64,000 bases of DNA, taken from Linum tenue (lineage: Eukaryota; Streptophyta; Magnoliopsida; Malpighiales; Linaceae). The position numbers and the translations under genes were made by a program. The notes below the pieces were generated by a model. That model searched no databases and was not told the DNA's origin. It saw only the letters and a program-made list of their open reading frames with translations. The stretch lies in assembly GCA_946122785.1 (NCBI GenBank), contig CAMGYJ010000005.1, forward strand, positions 81,834,547 through 81,898,546. The letters are read 5' to 3'. This document shows, piece by piece, positions 1 through 10,718 of this stretch; position 1 is the stretch's first letter; each line of letters opens with the position of its first letter.

Positions 1-940
1 AGATTAGCAATAGCGAGTCAATAAGCACCAACGACAACCAAATTCGCTTTTATTTGATTCTAGGGTAACATTAGTTAACCTTAACAAACTTATACTAATG
101 TTACCATATTTGGTTTGAAGTTGGTCGAATGAGATACGAGTAGAACAACATTAATATTTCTAATTTTTTTATCAGACCCTTAGTGTGGGAATGATTTACT
201 TAGAGGTTTAGATTAGATCTGATTCGGGATTGATGAAACAAGTAAATTGGATTGGAAAGTCATCTGAATTTTATTAAAGGTTTGTACAATACATTATAAT
301 TATTACCTAATTCTAAAGATAAATGACATAAATAAATACATGTGTTGATGTTTACTTACAAATTATAGTAAACACTAAATAATTACACATTTAAAAAAAA
401 AAAAAAGAAAGAGAAGATTCTTTATTTTGGGCACCAATCAGATTTGGAGGCCCAACCCATTTTGAGGCTTTGAAGCCTCCTTGGATCATTACTTTGGGCC
501 AGAAGCAGACCAAGGACCTGCAAAAGAAACAAAAACAACTATTAGAATCCCAGCTCAAATCAGAAGCTTACACTTGGGCCCCAATTTGAAATTTAATCCA
601 TTTCGGGCCAACAATTTGCTGCCAAACCTGGCAACCAATCAATCAAAGTCAACGGGTCAATTTTGATCAACTCGATCAACTAGGTCCATCATCCATTTCA
701 TAAACACTATCCGAATGGCAGCATTTTTTTCCACCGCCCCTCAGAAGAAGATAGGAGCAGCCTCCCAAGAGAGCCAACCAAGAGAATCCAACACCAAAAG
801 CAGATTATATTGTATCTACTTGCCTATTGCTTTCATTCCAAACTCTCAATCTTCTATGAATCTGACAATCTAATCTCAAATAAAAAACATAACATAACTA
901 GATAAATTTGGTTTACATATATATACTCTTTCTTTCTTTC
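1..940. other. AT-rich flank, no gene seen
   Basis: This stretch left of the copia element has only short, non-conserved open frames and long A/T runs. I recognise no gene, RNA or terminal repeat in it. It ends in a TTTC-rich tract that abuts the 3' LTR of the copia element, where the last seven LTR bases expected from the other LTR copy are missing. Confidence 0.5.
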
Positions 941-1579
941 CTCAAAATATGAGATGCACTTAAAAAGAGATTTGAATTATTGCTTTTCTAAGACAATCTC
1001 TTGTAACTAAAAAAAAGACACTTTTATTGATATTGCGAATTGAAGATCGAACAATACAGAGAAACCTAGCCAAGCCAAGTGACTTGGCTCTTTTGGTAAA
1101 CAAACACTCAACACACTCACTTCCCAAGATTGGAATCACCCAGTACACTCCCATACACTGTGATCCTATCTACTGAAGCAATTACACCCTTTGACCCAAA
1201 GCAGAAGAGATTCAAACCCAGAAGCTCTCGCAACTCACTGTCAAAGTACAAGTTTCAAATGAGCAGAAAGCTTACAATTTATACTGTTAGCAATAGATGA
1301 CCGTTGTCTAAAGGGGAGCCTTCCATAGCCTACATCATACTTCCTCATAGAGACGGTGCTAGGTGGAGCAGGCGTTGAAAAGCTGAAGCTTCCGTTAGAA
1401 AGAAGACGATCGAGAGAGATGATCGGAGAGATCATCAATCGAGGAGTCCATTCTTGACTTCGAAGGATGATATATTGAAACGGTGTCGTTGAGAAGCATA
1501 GATGCTCAAGCAGGATGGTGGCATAGAAGGTGCTCCGTTTAGAGACCATTTAGAGAGATACTACGCCGTTTTAGATTCA
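941..1579 (-). repeat. 3' LTR of the copia element
   Basis: This matches 13674-14292 almost throughout. On the minus strand it begins TGAATCTAAAACGG, directly after a purine tract. It carries about 30 bp (near 1216-1245) that the other LTR lacks. Its far end lacks the TTTACCA present in the 5' LTR, so it is slightly truncated or rearranged there. Confidence 0.9.
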
Positions 1580-1594
1580 AAAATTTCCCCCTTC
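1580..1594 (-). other. polypurine tract of the copia element
   Basis: On the minus strand the sequence GAAGGGGGAAATTTT abuts the first base of the 3' LTR. This is the position and composition expected of the plus-strand DNA primer of an LTR retrotransposon. Confidence 0.8.
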
Positions 1595-1968
1595 ATCCGA
1601 GAAGTCTCTGCAAAACAAAGCACAAAGAAGAAACAGCAGCACAAGCATTCCGGGGGAAAAGGCAATTCATTAATTTAAAGAAAAGAGGTACAGCAGGTTG
1701 CGTTCCTAGAAGAGAACAGCAGTACAAAATATAAGGACAGAGTCCTGAGCAGAATTCCCCCTGAGCAAAATCCCCCAAAAAAACTAGAACTAGGTTCCCC
1801 CTAACTAAAGGAACATATCCTACCAACAGGATATCATAAAAACTAAACAACAACGAGAAGATTAAGAAGCAGGAGAAGAGGCAGGAGCTGTGGCAGCAGA
1901 GTCATCGGAGGAAGACTCTCCTTCAGAGATGGTGAAGACCAGATCTCCAGTCTTGCTGGGTTCACCCA

Positions 1969-2874
1969 CTAACTTGGTTCTTTTGACAGCAGCGGGCTTA
2001 GGAGGAGGCCCGAGAAGAGAGGTAGATGGACGAGGGGAGGAGAGATGTCAGTGGGAAGATCCAGCACCATCAGCACATTAAGTGCACTGATGTACATAGT
2101 GGAGGAAACACTCCGAAACTCAAAAAGATCTAACCCAAGGTTGATCAGTAAATGAGTGATCAGTGATCCGAATGGCACCAGTCCTCTGTAGTTTTCATCT
2201 CCAACAGGAAGAAGTTGGCCAAACACTATGCTTGAATAATCCAGCTTGCGTCGTGCAGTTGCACTAGCAATGATCCATAAATCCATGTGAAGGACTCGAT
2301 CCTGATTAAAGGATCGTGGAAAGAGGACATGAGTAAGGAAATGGTGAAATATCCTCAGCCGAGGAGGCAGCCAGGATACTGGGATAGGAACGTCTGATCC
2401 TCCAGTTGGCTCAGTTGAGAAATTCCCATATTCCACCTCAACCTTGAATTCATGCTTCCAGAATTCACAGGGATGAGCAATGTCGAGTCCTTGAGATGGG
2501 AAACCCAGGATGCCATTCATAGCATCAACAGGTATGGTCAAGAGATGACCATACACCAGAGTAGTAAGGCTTCTAGAGCTGATCCCTTGGCTTTTGAGAT
2601 TGGAGTAGAAATATTTGACAGCACCAGGACAGGCAGGGTGTACTGGCTGGCGAAGAAGGAAATCCCATCCGAGACCCTCAATAAGTGACACAATGTCATA
2701 CTTGTAGAGGTTAAACTCGTAGGGATCAAGTTGAGTGATATGATGCAGCCTCCTCTTGTCGAAGTGCTGTAGATAACGATGATGGTTGACCACCAAGGGC
2801 TCATGGAACATATATCCAGAGAATGTGTGGACCAGACCATCAAAGCGGAAAGGTCGTGGAAGGTGATCACTCAT
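1969..2874 (-). CDS. extra ORF of the copia element, plant-transposon-protein domain
   Basis: This 301-aa frame lies between pol and the 3' LTR. The ATG at 2874 is the first one downstream of a TATA box at 2977-2984; upstream in-frame codons are not ATG. It is uninterrupted although pol beside it is broken. The sequence resembles the 'putative plant transposon protein' domain that accompanies plant LTR elements. Recognisable segments are residues about 45-75 (DIVSLIEGLGW region), about 110-125 (VDAMNGILGFP) and about 155-230 (PVSWLPPRLRIFHHFLTHVLFP, then DLWIIASA). No transmembrane segment or signal peptide is evident, so nothing supports calling it an envelope protein. Its biochemical role is unknown. 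Confidence 0.7.
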   Translation of the reverse strand: MSDHLPRPFRFDGLVHTFSGYMFHEPLVVNHHRYLQHFDKRRLHHITQLDPYEFNLYKYDIVSLIEGLGWDFLLRQPVHPACPGAVKYFYSNLKSQGISSRSLTTLVYGHLLTIPVDAMNGILGFPSQGLDIAHPCEFWKHEFKVEVEYGNFSTEPTGGSDVPIPVSWLPPRLRIFHHFLTHVLFPRSFNQDRVLHMDLWIIASATARRKLDYSSIVFGQLLPVGDENYRGLVPFGSLITHLLINLGLDLFEFRSVSSTMYISALNVLMVLDLPTDISPPLVHLPLFSGLLLSPLLSKEPS

Positions 2875-2976
2875 TTTGTGCAAAGGCTGGAGGTTTGTGC
2901 TTTTCTCTTGGTGTTTTGTTAAAACAGAATGGATATTGAGTGGAACAGTGTGAGAAAAGAGGATGGTTAATGTGGC

Positions 2977-2984
2977 TTTTTATA
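2977..2984 (-). promoter_or_regulatory. TATA box before the copia extra ORF
   Basis: On the minus strand CTATAAAAAGCC lies about 105 bp upstream of the ATG at 2874. The intervening leader is pyrimidine-rich and contains no other ATG. This fits an internal promoter giving a separate mRNA for the 3' ORF instead of expression through the gag-pol polyprotein. Inferred from sequence only. Confidence 0.5.
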
Positions 2985-3248
2985 GAGGAAGTGGGAAGGA
3001 TAAGAGAGGAAGGTGAAGAGTCTCCCGCAGGCAAAGTTTTAAAGTGAATGATTAAGCTAAAACATAGATGTATTAGTCGAGGCAAGCATGAGTCGAGATG
3101 GAGCGTTTGTTTTTGGTTAAACCAAGACACGCAAAAAGTACTGAGATAAAAGACCCAATCAGCACGTTTAATTTTAGTTTTTGGTTGAGAAGTTTATAAT
3201 CATTGCTTACTGCACCAATGCATGCAATATGGAAATCCAATGAGATGT

Positions 3249-4736
3249 TTACTTTAAAAGATTTTCAATCTGACATAAGGATTTTAAGCCTAATTCTGTG
3301 CAGAGTTGTAGAAACCTTTCACTGGCCAAGGGTTTTGTTAGTAAATCAGCCAGCTGATATTCAGTTGCAACAAATTGAAGTTCGATATGACCAGCTTGAA
3401 CAAGTTCCCTTATAAAGTGATACTTTATTTCAATGTGTTTGGTTCTTGAGTGTTGAACTGGATTTTTGGTCATAGTTATTGCACTTGTGTTGTCACAACA
3501 TACTTGGATGTCTTTTGATTTGAAACCATAATCAGAAAGTTGTGCTTTCATCCACATTATTTGTGCACAGCAACTCCCAGCAGCCATATATTCTGCTTCA
3601 GCAGTGGAGAGTGCTACTGCCCCTTGTTTTTTGCTAAACCAGGACACAAGTGATGAACCAAGTAATTGGACAGTTCCAGTTGTGCTTTTTCTATCTACTA
3701 GACTTCCTCCAAAGTCTGAGTCATTGTACCCGATTAACTCAAATGAGTCGGATATAGGATACCATAGTCCAATGTTCATGGTTCCTTTGAGATACCTAAA
3801 TATTCTTTTAACAGCTTTGAAATGACTCTCTTTAGGACTGGATTGAAATCTAGCACATAACCCTACACTAAATTGAATATCAGGTCGACTGGCCGTTATA
3901 TAGAGAAGAGACCCTATCATTCCTCTGTATTTTCTTTCACAGAATGGAATACCTACCTCATCCTTATTTAATTTCAAGTTAGTGGCCATAGGAGTTGTGC
4001 TAGGATTGACTGAATACATGTCAAATTTCTTAAGCATTGATTCAGTGTAGCTAGTTTGGCTGATGAATATACCTGAGTCTAGTTGCTTGATTTGTAGCCC
4101 TAGAAAGTGAGATAATTCTCCCATCATGCTCATCTCGAACTCAGATTTCATCAAGTCACAAAACTTTGTGCTCATAGATGGATTAGTTGATCCAAAAACT
4201 ATGTCATCAACATAGATTTGCACTATTAGTGAATCAGTGTTTTCTTTCTTTATAAAGAGTGTTTTATCAACATTTCCTTGATTAAAACCTTCTGATTTCA
4301 AGAATGAGGATATTTTTTCATACCATGCCCTAGGGGCTTGTTTTAGCCCATATAAAGCTTTCGACAGTTTGTAAACATGGTCGGGATATTTGTGGTCAAT
4401 AAACCAGGTGGTTGGCTTACATACACTTCTTCTTTTAGTTCTCCATTTAAGAATGCACTTTTTACGTCCATTTGAAATAAGGGAATTTTTCATAAAGCAT
4501 GCATAAGCACATAGCATTCTAATTTATTCAATTCTTGCAACAGGAGCAAATGATTCCTCAAAATCTATTCCCTCTTCTTGCAAATACCCCTGTGCCACAA
4601 GTCTGGCTTTATTTTTGGTAACTTCCCCTTCTTCGTTTGTTTTGTTTCTAAACACCCATTTTGTGCCTATGACTAGTCTGTTAAGAGGGCGAGGGACAAG
4701 CTCCCATACTTGTAATCTAGCAAACTGTATAAGTTT
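3249..4736 (-). pseudogene. copia reverse transcriptase and RNase H, broken
   Basis: This is the C-terminal part of pol. RT is shown by the palm motif YVDDIVFGS and the upstream [15 protein letters not shown] block. RNase H is shown by STAEAEYMAAGSC and a later HIEIKYHFIRELV block. The frame is continuous with integrase but interrupted by a TAG at 4737-4739 and a TAA at 4524-4526, where copia elements have a sense codon after ...APVARIE. Between about 4500 and 4400 the expected [11 protein letters not shown] block is in another frame, so there is also a pair of frameshifts. The element therefore could not make its own RT. Confidence 0.9.
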
Positions 4737-4739
4737 CTA

Positions 4740-5855
4740 TTGCATAACATCCAACCATTTATCATCTAATAAGGATTCTTTGTAATTTCTGGGTTCTAAC
4801 AGTGAAACAAAAGCGTACTGGCCTGGTTGGTACTTACCTTTGGTGTGTATGCCTGCATTGAGTTGTCCAATGATTTGTGAAGAAGGATGTCTCTTCTGGA
4901 TGTGTGGTGGTGCTTGCTTTTCTTCTTCAACTTTTGACTCATCTCTTGTTTCATCTTTGTCCTCCTTGACTGATTCTTGAGATGGATCTTCACAATGATC
5001 TTCAGACCTCTCCCTTTCATTTGATACAGGAAACAAAAGATCTATACTTTCTACAGAAACTTTGTTAGTGCTTCCAGTTTCATCAAACTTCACAAATACT
5101 AACTCTTCAACCTTTTTGGACCTGAGGTTATAAATTCTGTAGGCCTGTCCTTTAAGTGAGTAACCGAAGAAAATTCCTTGATCTGATTTTGAATCAAACT
5201 TATACAGGTGATCTTTGGTATTTAGAATAAAACATTTACATCCAAAAGGATGAAAGTACCCCAAATTAGGTGTTTTTTGTTTTAAGATCTCATAAGGAGT
5301 TTTGTCAATAGTTTTTCTGATCAAACCCCTATTTATTTCATAGACAGCAGTCATAACTGCTTCCCCCAAGAGAAATTTAGGTGTACCATACTCTAGCAAC
5401 ATTGTTCTTGCAGTCTCAATAATAGTTCTGTTCTTTCTTTCAACTACACCATTCTGTTGTGGTGTCCTAGGGGCTGAAAAGGTGTGATTTATTCCTCTGT
5501 CATTACACAAATCACTAAAATGTTCAGAAATGAACTCTCCTCCATTGTCACTTCTAATAGACTTAATACCATTTTTAGATTCATTCAGTATTAGATTCAC
5601 AAAATTCTTAAAATGGATGAAAGCTTCATCCTTTGATGCAAGAAGATAGACCCAAGTGTATCTAGAAAAGTCATCGACAAGTACAAGAGCATAAGACTTA
5701 CCTCCCAAACTTACCACATTGGTTGGTCCGAAGAGATCCATGTGAATTAGCTCATATGGCTCAGAGGTGGTTATGTCCCTTTTAGGTTTAAAGCTCTTTT
5801 TGACTAACTTACCTCCAACACACGCATCACAGTAGAATTTCGAATTTTCTTTCAA
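4740..5855 (-). pseudogene. copia integrase
   Basis: The integrase zinc finger is split: the HRKLGHIS half is in the preceding frame (5852-6361) and the CDAC half is here. The catalytic core follows, with DLFGPTNV, LVDDFSRYTWVYLL, IRSDNGGEF and the PQQNGVVERKNRT block that supplies the catalytic Glu. All three DDE residues are visible. The C-terminal part holds the copia GKQ-like strand region (GCKCFIL...DQGIFFGYS) and an acidic linker to RT. A frameshift at the junction with the protease frame, and a stop at its end, make it non-functional as part of a polyprotein. Confidence 0.9.
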
Positions 5856-6361
5856 CGGGGAATTCCACGTGCAGATTTTGATTTAGAGAGCTGTGATAAT
5901 CTAGAAAGACTTATATGGCCAAGTTTCCTATGCCATAGCATTTCTAGATCATAATGCTTAGCTTGAAAACAGGTTTCATTAAATGTTCTTAAGCAATTCA
6001 GGTCCACTACATACATGTTGTTTCTTTTAGTTCCACTAAACAGCAATTTGTTGTCCTTAATTCTGATGATTTCACATGATGATGACTCAAAAACAACCCT
6101 GTTTTCAGAATTACAGAATTGACTTATAAATAGAAGATTGTGCTTAAGACCTTTGACAAACAACACATCATTGACAGTTGGCAGAGGACTTCTGCCAATT
6201 GTTCCATTCCCCATAATTATTCCTACACGATCATCTCCAAAAACTACTTTACCACCCTTTTTATAACTTAAAGAAGAAAATAATTCCTTTTTACCTGTCA
6301 TGTGGTGGGAGCAACCACTGTCCAGAAACCAAGTGTTCTCATTTTCTCGCAAACTCTGCAT
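5852..6361 (-). pseudogene. copia protease and start of integrase
   Basis: The frame opens with TWFLDSGCSHHMTG, the aspartic protease active-site motif (DSG) of plant copia elements. It continues through the typical GTIGRSPLPTVNDVLFV and HNLLFISQ blocks and ends in the HH half of the integrase zinc finger (WHRKLGHISLSRL). It then loses frame before the CC half, which is found in the next frame (4740-5855). Confidence 0.9.
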
Positions 6362-6365
6362 TCAA

Positions 6366-6851
6366 TCATAGGTTAGCACATTTTGGTACCCAAAATGTTT
6401 TGGATACGACTGGCTTTCTGGATTTTAAATCATAACAGAATTTTTTCACATGTCCTTTTCTTTTGCAGAACGAGCATGTGAAAATTACATGATACTTTGA
6501 GTATTTGTTATATTTTTCATAATGATGCTTGGTAAACCCTTTTTGAAGGTGCTTTCTTACGTCAGAGCTTGAATTTGACATCCTGTGATCCTTTTTAATT
6601 GGGCTTGAGTTAATCTTGCATAAATTTCTTAGCCTTTGATTTTCATCCTTGAGATCAAATACCTGCTTGTTTATTTCTTTATTCCATTCAGTTTGCACAC
6701 CTAGGGATCTAGTTAAAGTCAAGATTTCATCTTTTTGCATTTGATTATCAGTTATTAACATGCAGTACTTACTTTTGAGTCTATTACATTCCTCCTGAAG
6801 ATTTGCTAACTCATGTAGGAAATCGGTATTTGATTTAGTTCTAATTTCCAT
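6366..6851 (-). pseudogene. copia gag C-terminal part with second zinc knuckle
   Basis: About 160 codons contain a coiled-coil-like segment rich in Leu, Glu and Lys, followed by a CCHC-like finger (CSFCKRKGHVKKFC). A long gag with two separated fingers is a feature of SIRE/Maximus-type copia elements. It is shifted in frame relative to the upstream gag segment at 6872-7984. Confidence 0.8.
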
Positions 6852-6871
6852 TTCTGATTCTGAGTCAGAAA

Positions 6872-7984
6872 TTACCTGGTAGCATGAAGGAGATTGCTGA
6901 TCATGGCTGGTTGAAGATTGACTGTCGCTTTCACTTTTCGTTGCGACAGGTTCTTTGCATCTTCCTCTTCTTCTGAACTAAAGTCACTCCAAGATGCTGC
7001 AAGCGCTTTTTCTTTCATTTTGATGCTGGTATGACATTTTGATCTCACATGTCCTGGCTTACCACACTTGAAACAAATGGTTAAATCCCTCTCATTGGAA
7101 TACTTACTGTCTTCCTTATCAATTCTGAACCTTTCTCGACCTTCTGAGAGTCTGTTATAGGACTTTGGAGAGTTTTTCTCAAAATAGGATCTATTTGATG
7201 CATATCTCTCATTACTCTTAGTGGGAATTTTTTCAGTTCCTTCCCTTTCTCTTTTGTAGTCATATGAGTGATTATTAAAACTCCTGTTATCATGATATGC
7301 TCTTTTCGCTTGAAAATCCTTCTTCATTTTAAGCATCCGATGAAATTTTCTGCTAACAAGAGAGAATTCCTTTTCAAACTCTTCTCCCATGTCTACTTCA
7401 GAATCACTGTCAAACTCTTTAGCTTTAAATAATATAACTTTTCTTCTTCTATGATCTTCTTTGTTCATTTGTATTATAACTTCTTCATGACTTAACAGAG
7501 ATCCTATTAGCCTTTCAATAGATAGAGCCTTTAAATCTTTAGCTTCTTCAATAGCAGTTCGTTTAGGCAACCATTCTCTAGGAAGACATCTTAGTATTTT
7601 CCTTACTAGATACTTTGTTTCAAAAAAAATTCCTAGTCCTTTTAACCTGTTTATTAAATCATTAAATCTTTTGTACATGCTTGAAATTGATTCACCCGAG
7701 CTCATTTCAAAAGATTCATATTCATTTAGCAGCACATCTATTCTACTTTCTTTAACTTCGGACGTACCTTCATGGGTGGTCTGAAGAGACTCCCAAATTT
7801 CCTTGGCATACTCGCATTGAGCCACTTGACTCCTCTCTTCAGGGCTTAAGGCTGAGAATAGTATGTGCATTGCTCTGGAATCGAGCTGTGAGGATATTTT
7901 TTGCTCTTCTTTCCAGTCTTCCTCATCTTCATCCTCCATAGGAATTGGCCCTTTTTTGACAACTGCCCATAATTCACCGTCGGG
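6872..7984 (-). pseudogene. copia gag, central part
   Basis: This carries the copia gag core. The ALSPEERSQVAQCEYAKEIWESL block and ESISSMYKRFNDLINRLKGLG block precede a CCHC zinc knuckle (CFKCGKPGHVRSKC) near the end. It starts abruptly at 7984, where the nested LTR element begins. The missing N-terminus is on the far side of that element at 13501-13616. Reading across the two flanks restores the usual copia order (…RMRIYLR… then …GELWAVV…) with only a few codons lost. Confidence 0.88.
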
Positions 7985-9346
7985 TCAAGTAATAAATATC
8001 GAATCCACGGGTCTCTAGAGTTACTATTACTCAGCTTCAGTTCATTATCTAGCAAACCAGATTAAGATGAAAGAACTAAAACTACTCTAGCAAACTACAG
8101 TTAAAGTTAATCTAATTACAGGTTGGGAACTCACTTAGGTATGATTCCCCCTAGCCACTAGCCAGATTAACGATTGATGATCTCTAACATGTTTCACTTT
8201 CATTCACAATGCGGAGAATCCTTAACTAGACCTTGAGTCTCGACTAAAGGAACAAGGCCCTCTTGAGTCAATTGCCTAGAGGGACGTATCCTTCTCTAGA
8301 ACAACCGATCAAGGCGTTCTGAACTAGATTGTCTCTATCGAATGAGGTTCTCAATCGATACAAAGCAGTGAATCAACCCTCGACTAAAGCAATCGATCCA
8401 CTACTATCAATCTATGGTGCTCTATTGACCTAATCAGGTATTCGCTCTCATAGGATCAAAGCAGAATCAATAATCTCGACTAAAGCAGAATTGAATCATG
8501 AAAACATGCATAGATTGAATATGAACTCAAGATTATCAAGTAAGAGTACTCATACAATCATCCAATCAAACAAACATAGCTAGGGTTCCTCAAAACCTAA
8601 GTGAAGGGAAGTTACTCCATAGAGAAGAGAGAGACTGCAGTAAGAATCTTCAGATGATCAGTCTTCAAGTCCGGGCTTGTTCCTCGAGCTTCCAAGGCGA
8701 AGAAATCCTCCAATTCCACTCCAAGAATGCCCTCAAATCGCTCTCTCTCTCTTTGGTTCGTCCCTAGGGTGTTTGGGATCCAAAACCCAGCTCTCCTCTC
8801 CTTTGGCTCGAATTTGGGTTAAAAAACCCGATTCTGGGCAAAACACGGTCGCGGGCACGGCCGTGCTTTGGTTTTGCCCGCCCGTGTTAAAAACACGCCC
8901 GGGAGCGTTGGCCAAAACACGGTCGTGCCTAAATATGGGCACGGCCGTGTTTTGATTTAGGCGCGCCCGTGTTTTTACTGCCGAACCTGTTCCCCTATAT
9001 TCAATGCTTCGTTTCTCCCTCGTCCGGACTCCGAATCAGTCGCCGTTTGATCTCAGACGCTCGTAGTCTCGTCCTCTTTCTTTTGATGACAAGCTTGAAT
9101 GATTCTTTGTCCATAAAGTGAGGTATAAATCCATTCTTCTTCAGGTCATGCCCAAGTTTCTGCTCCCGAATCGCCAATTGATCTCTGATTGACTTGAAAC
9201 TTGCGCCTATGCTTCACTTTATGTGCTAGGACCTGAAATATGACAAATGAACACAACCTAGCGTAAAATAGGCCAAAGAAGCGATAATGCAAGCTTAAAC
9301 GATCAAGAACCAAAGGGGAAAAACATGTGCAAATATCGAGTCATCA
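7985..9346 (-). repeat. 3' LTR of the nested element, truncated by 69 bp
   Basis: This aligns base for base, without indels that I can see, with 12139-13500. The equivalent of 12070-12138 is absent, so the terminal CGAGTCA is lost here. The inner end reads TGATGACTCG on the minus strand, directly after the polypurine tract. Confidence 0.9.
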
Positions 9347-9357
9347 AATCCCCCCCA
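9347..9357 (-). other. polypurine tract of the nested element
   Basis: On the minus strand GTGTGGGGGGGATT lies immediately before the LTR start TGATGACTCG. The TAAGTGTGGGGG form is the usual purine tract of Athila/Tat-type elements. A second copy (10424-10440, TTAAGTGTGGGGGGG on the minus strand) lies about 1.1 kb further inside. Confidence 0.75.
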
Positions 9358-9359
9358 CA

Positions 9360-10718
9360 CTTAACTGTTTGCTTGTCCCCAAGCAAACCTAACTCAAACC
9401 AATGCAGCTCTCCAGAGCTCTATAGCAACATACAACCCCGATCGTCGGTAGTGGATTTCCTAGATCATATAGCAGCTTACGAGGTCAACTGGTCTTCTAA
9501 GACGTTCCCTATCTCTCTCAATGCGAGTACTAAACTCAAGCCAGGATCATGAGAAAAAGTAGAAGTAAGACAGTCAGTTCATGGACAAAGGGACTCACAC
9601 CATTCACAACCAAGGACTCGTTGTACCGGGGTGCTCTTTCACTTTATTTCATCGTTGGAACCCCTTTTTCTCACTTTCATTTACATTTTTTTCTTTCATT
9701 TGGTGGGGTTCCAACTGCAGTCTTTTGCACGGTCGACCCTTATTAGTCGAGCAAGAGCAATTTCTGTACATCTGGCGCTCGCCAGAGTACTTCTTTTAAC
9801 TCCTTTTCCTCAACTCGTGTGGAGGGTCAATGAAATTAAGGGGGGTCGGAAGCTCTTTCCGTGCCCTTAAAAACACATCCTCGAGTAGGCAAACCGCTCA
9901 ACGGGTGGAAGTTTTACTTGTACTAGAGACAACTTAGCTTCACCTTGTAGGAGTACCCCACTAAGGATCACTAAAATCTCTTCCAAAACCCGATTTTGTG
10001 CAATGAACGGTGCCACACACGTTGGGCTTACCCCATGTTTAAGATTTAATGATTTTGACATGGAGGACCAACTGCTTCCCATTTTCCATATGAGCACCCT
10101 GTTCGATACACGAGTCCATAACTCAATCCAAACAGAGTCACCATTACCACATGAATTCAACGGTCTTAGCTCCACTAATTCACAAAATCAACTGGCACAG
10201 CAGAGAGCTATATAGGAAAAATCTTATACTTCAACATCCTCCATAGTGCTACACTACCTCCCTAGGTTGCACATGACTATAGAGACTGTCAATTCAAAGC
10301 ATACTGAGGAGGCAATTTGCAAGGAAACACGTACTTGGAGCCCTCAAATTTAAAAATCTGGACGGTGGACTAGGCTCCAAGCACACAAACAGCCAAACAT
10401 TCACCCGCATACATAATCGAACACCCCCCCACACTTAAGCAAGACATTGTCCTCAATGGAGGAAAGATAAGGAGGGTAGAACGAAGTTACCAGATCAAGG
10501 GTGAATGATGATGGACGGGGCAGGCGGTGCATTCCAGGAAGAGAGAGTAATCAGAACACAAACACCACACAAAATCTCACAAAGGTTGAGCTATTGACTC
10601 TAAAATCAAATAACAAAACTGACTCAACCGAGGAGAAATAGAGAAAGAAATGCAAACCGACTGGTTGGGTTGCCTCCCAACAAGCGCTTCTTTCACGTCG
10701 TGAGCCGGACGATGGCTC
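9360..10718 (-). other. non-coding internal region of the nested element
   Basis: No protein of known retroelement type is visible in either strand here. It corresponds to where pol would be in a complete gypsy element. It contains a second purine-tract-like motif at 10424-10440, after a CCTCCATTGAGGACAATGTC segment on the minus strand. That second motif could be an alternative plus-strand primer or the end of a deleted older segment. Confidence 0.5.

Noticed and set aside
1969..2874. Considered calling the extra copia ORF an envelope gene
   Set aside because: No signal peptide, transmembrane segment or glycoprotein-like features are visible. It fits the plant-transposon-protein domain better.
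8733..8942. Identical 69-codon minus-strand frames at 8733-8942 and 12887-13096
   Set aside because: Both lie at the same place in the two LTRs of the nested element. Their identity reflects LTR identity, not a gene family.
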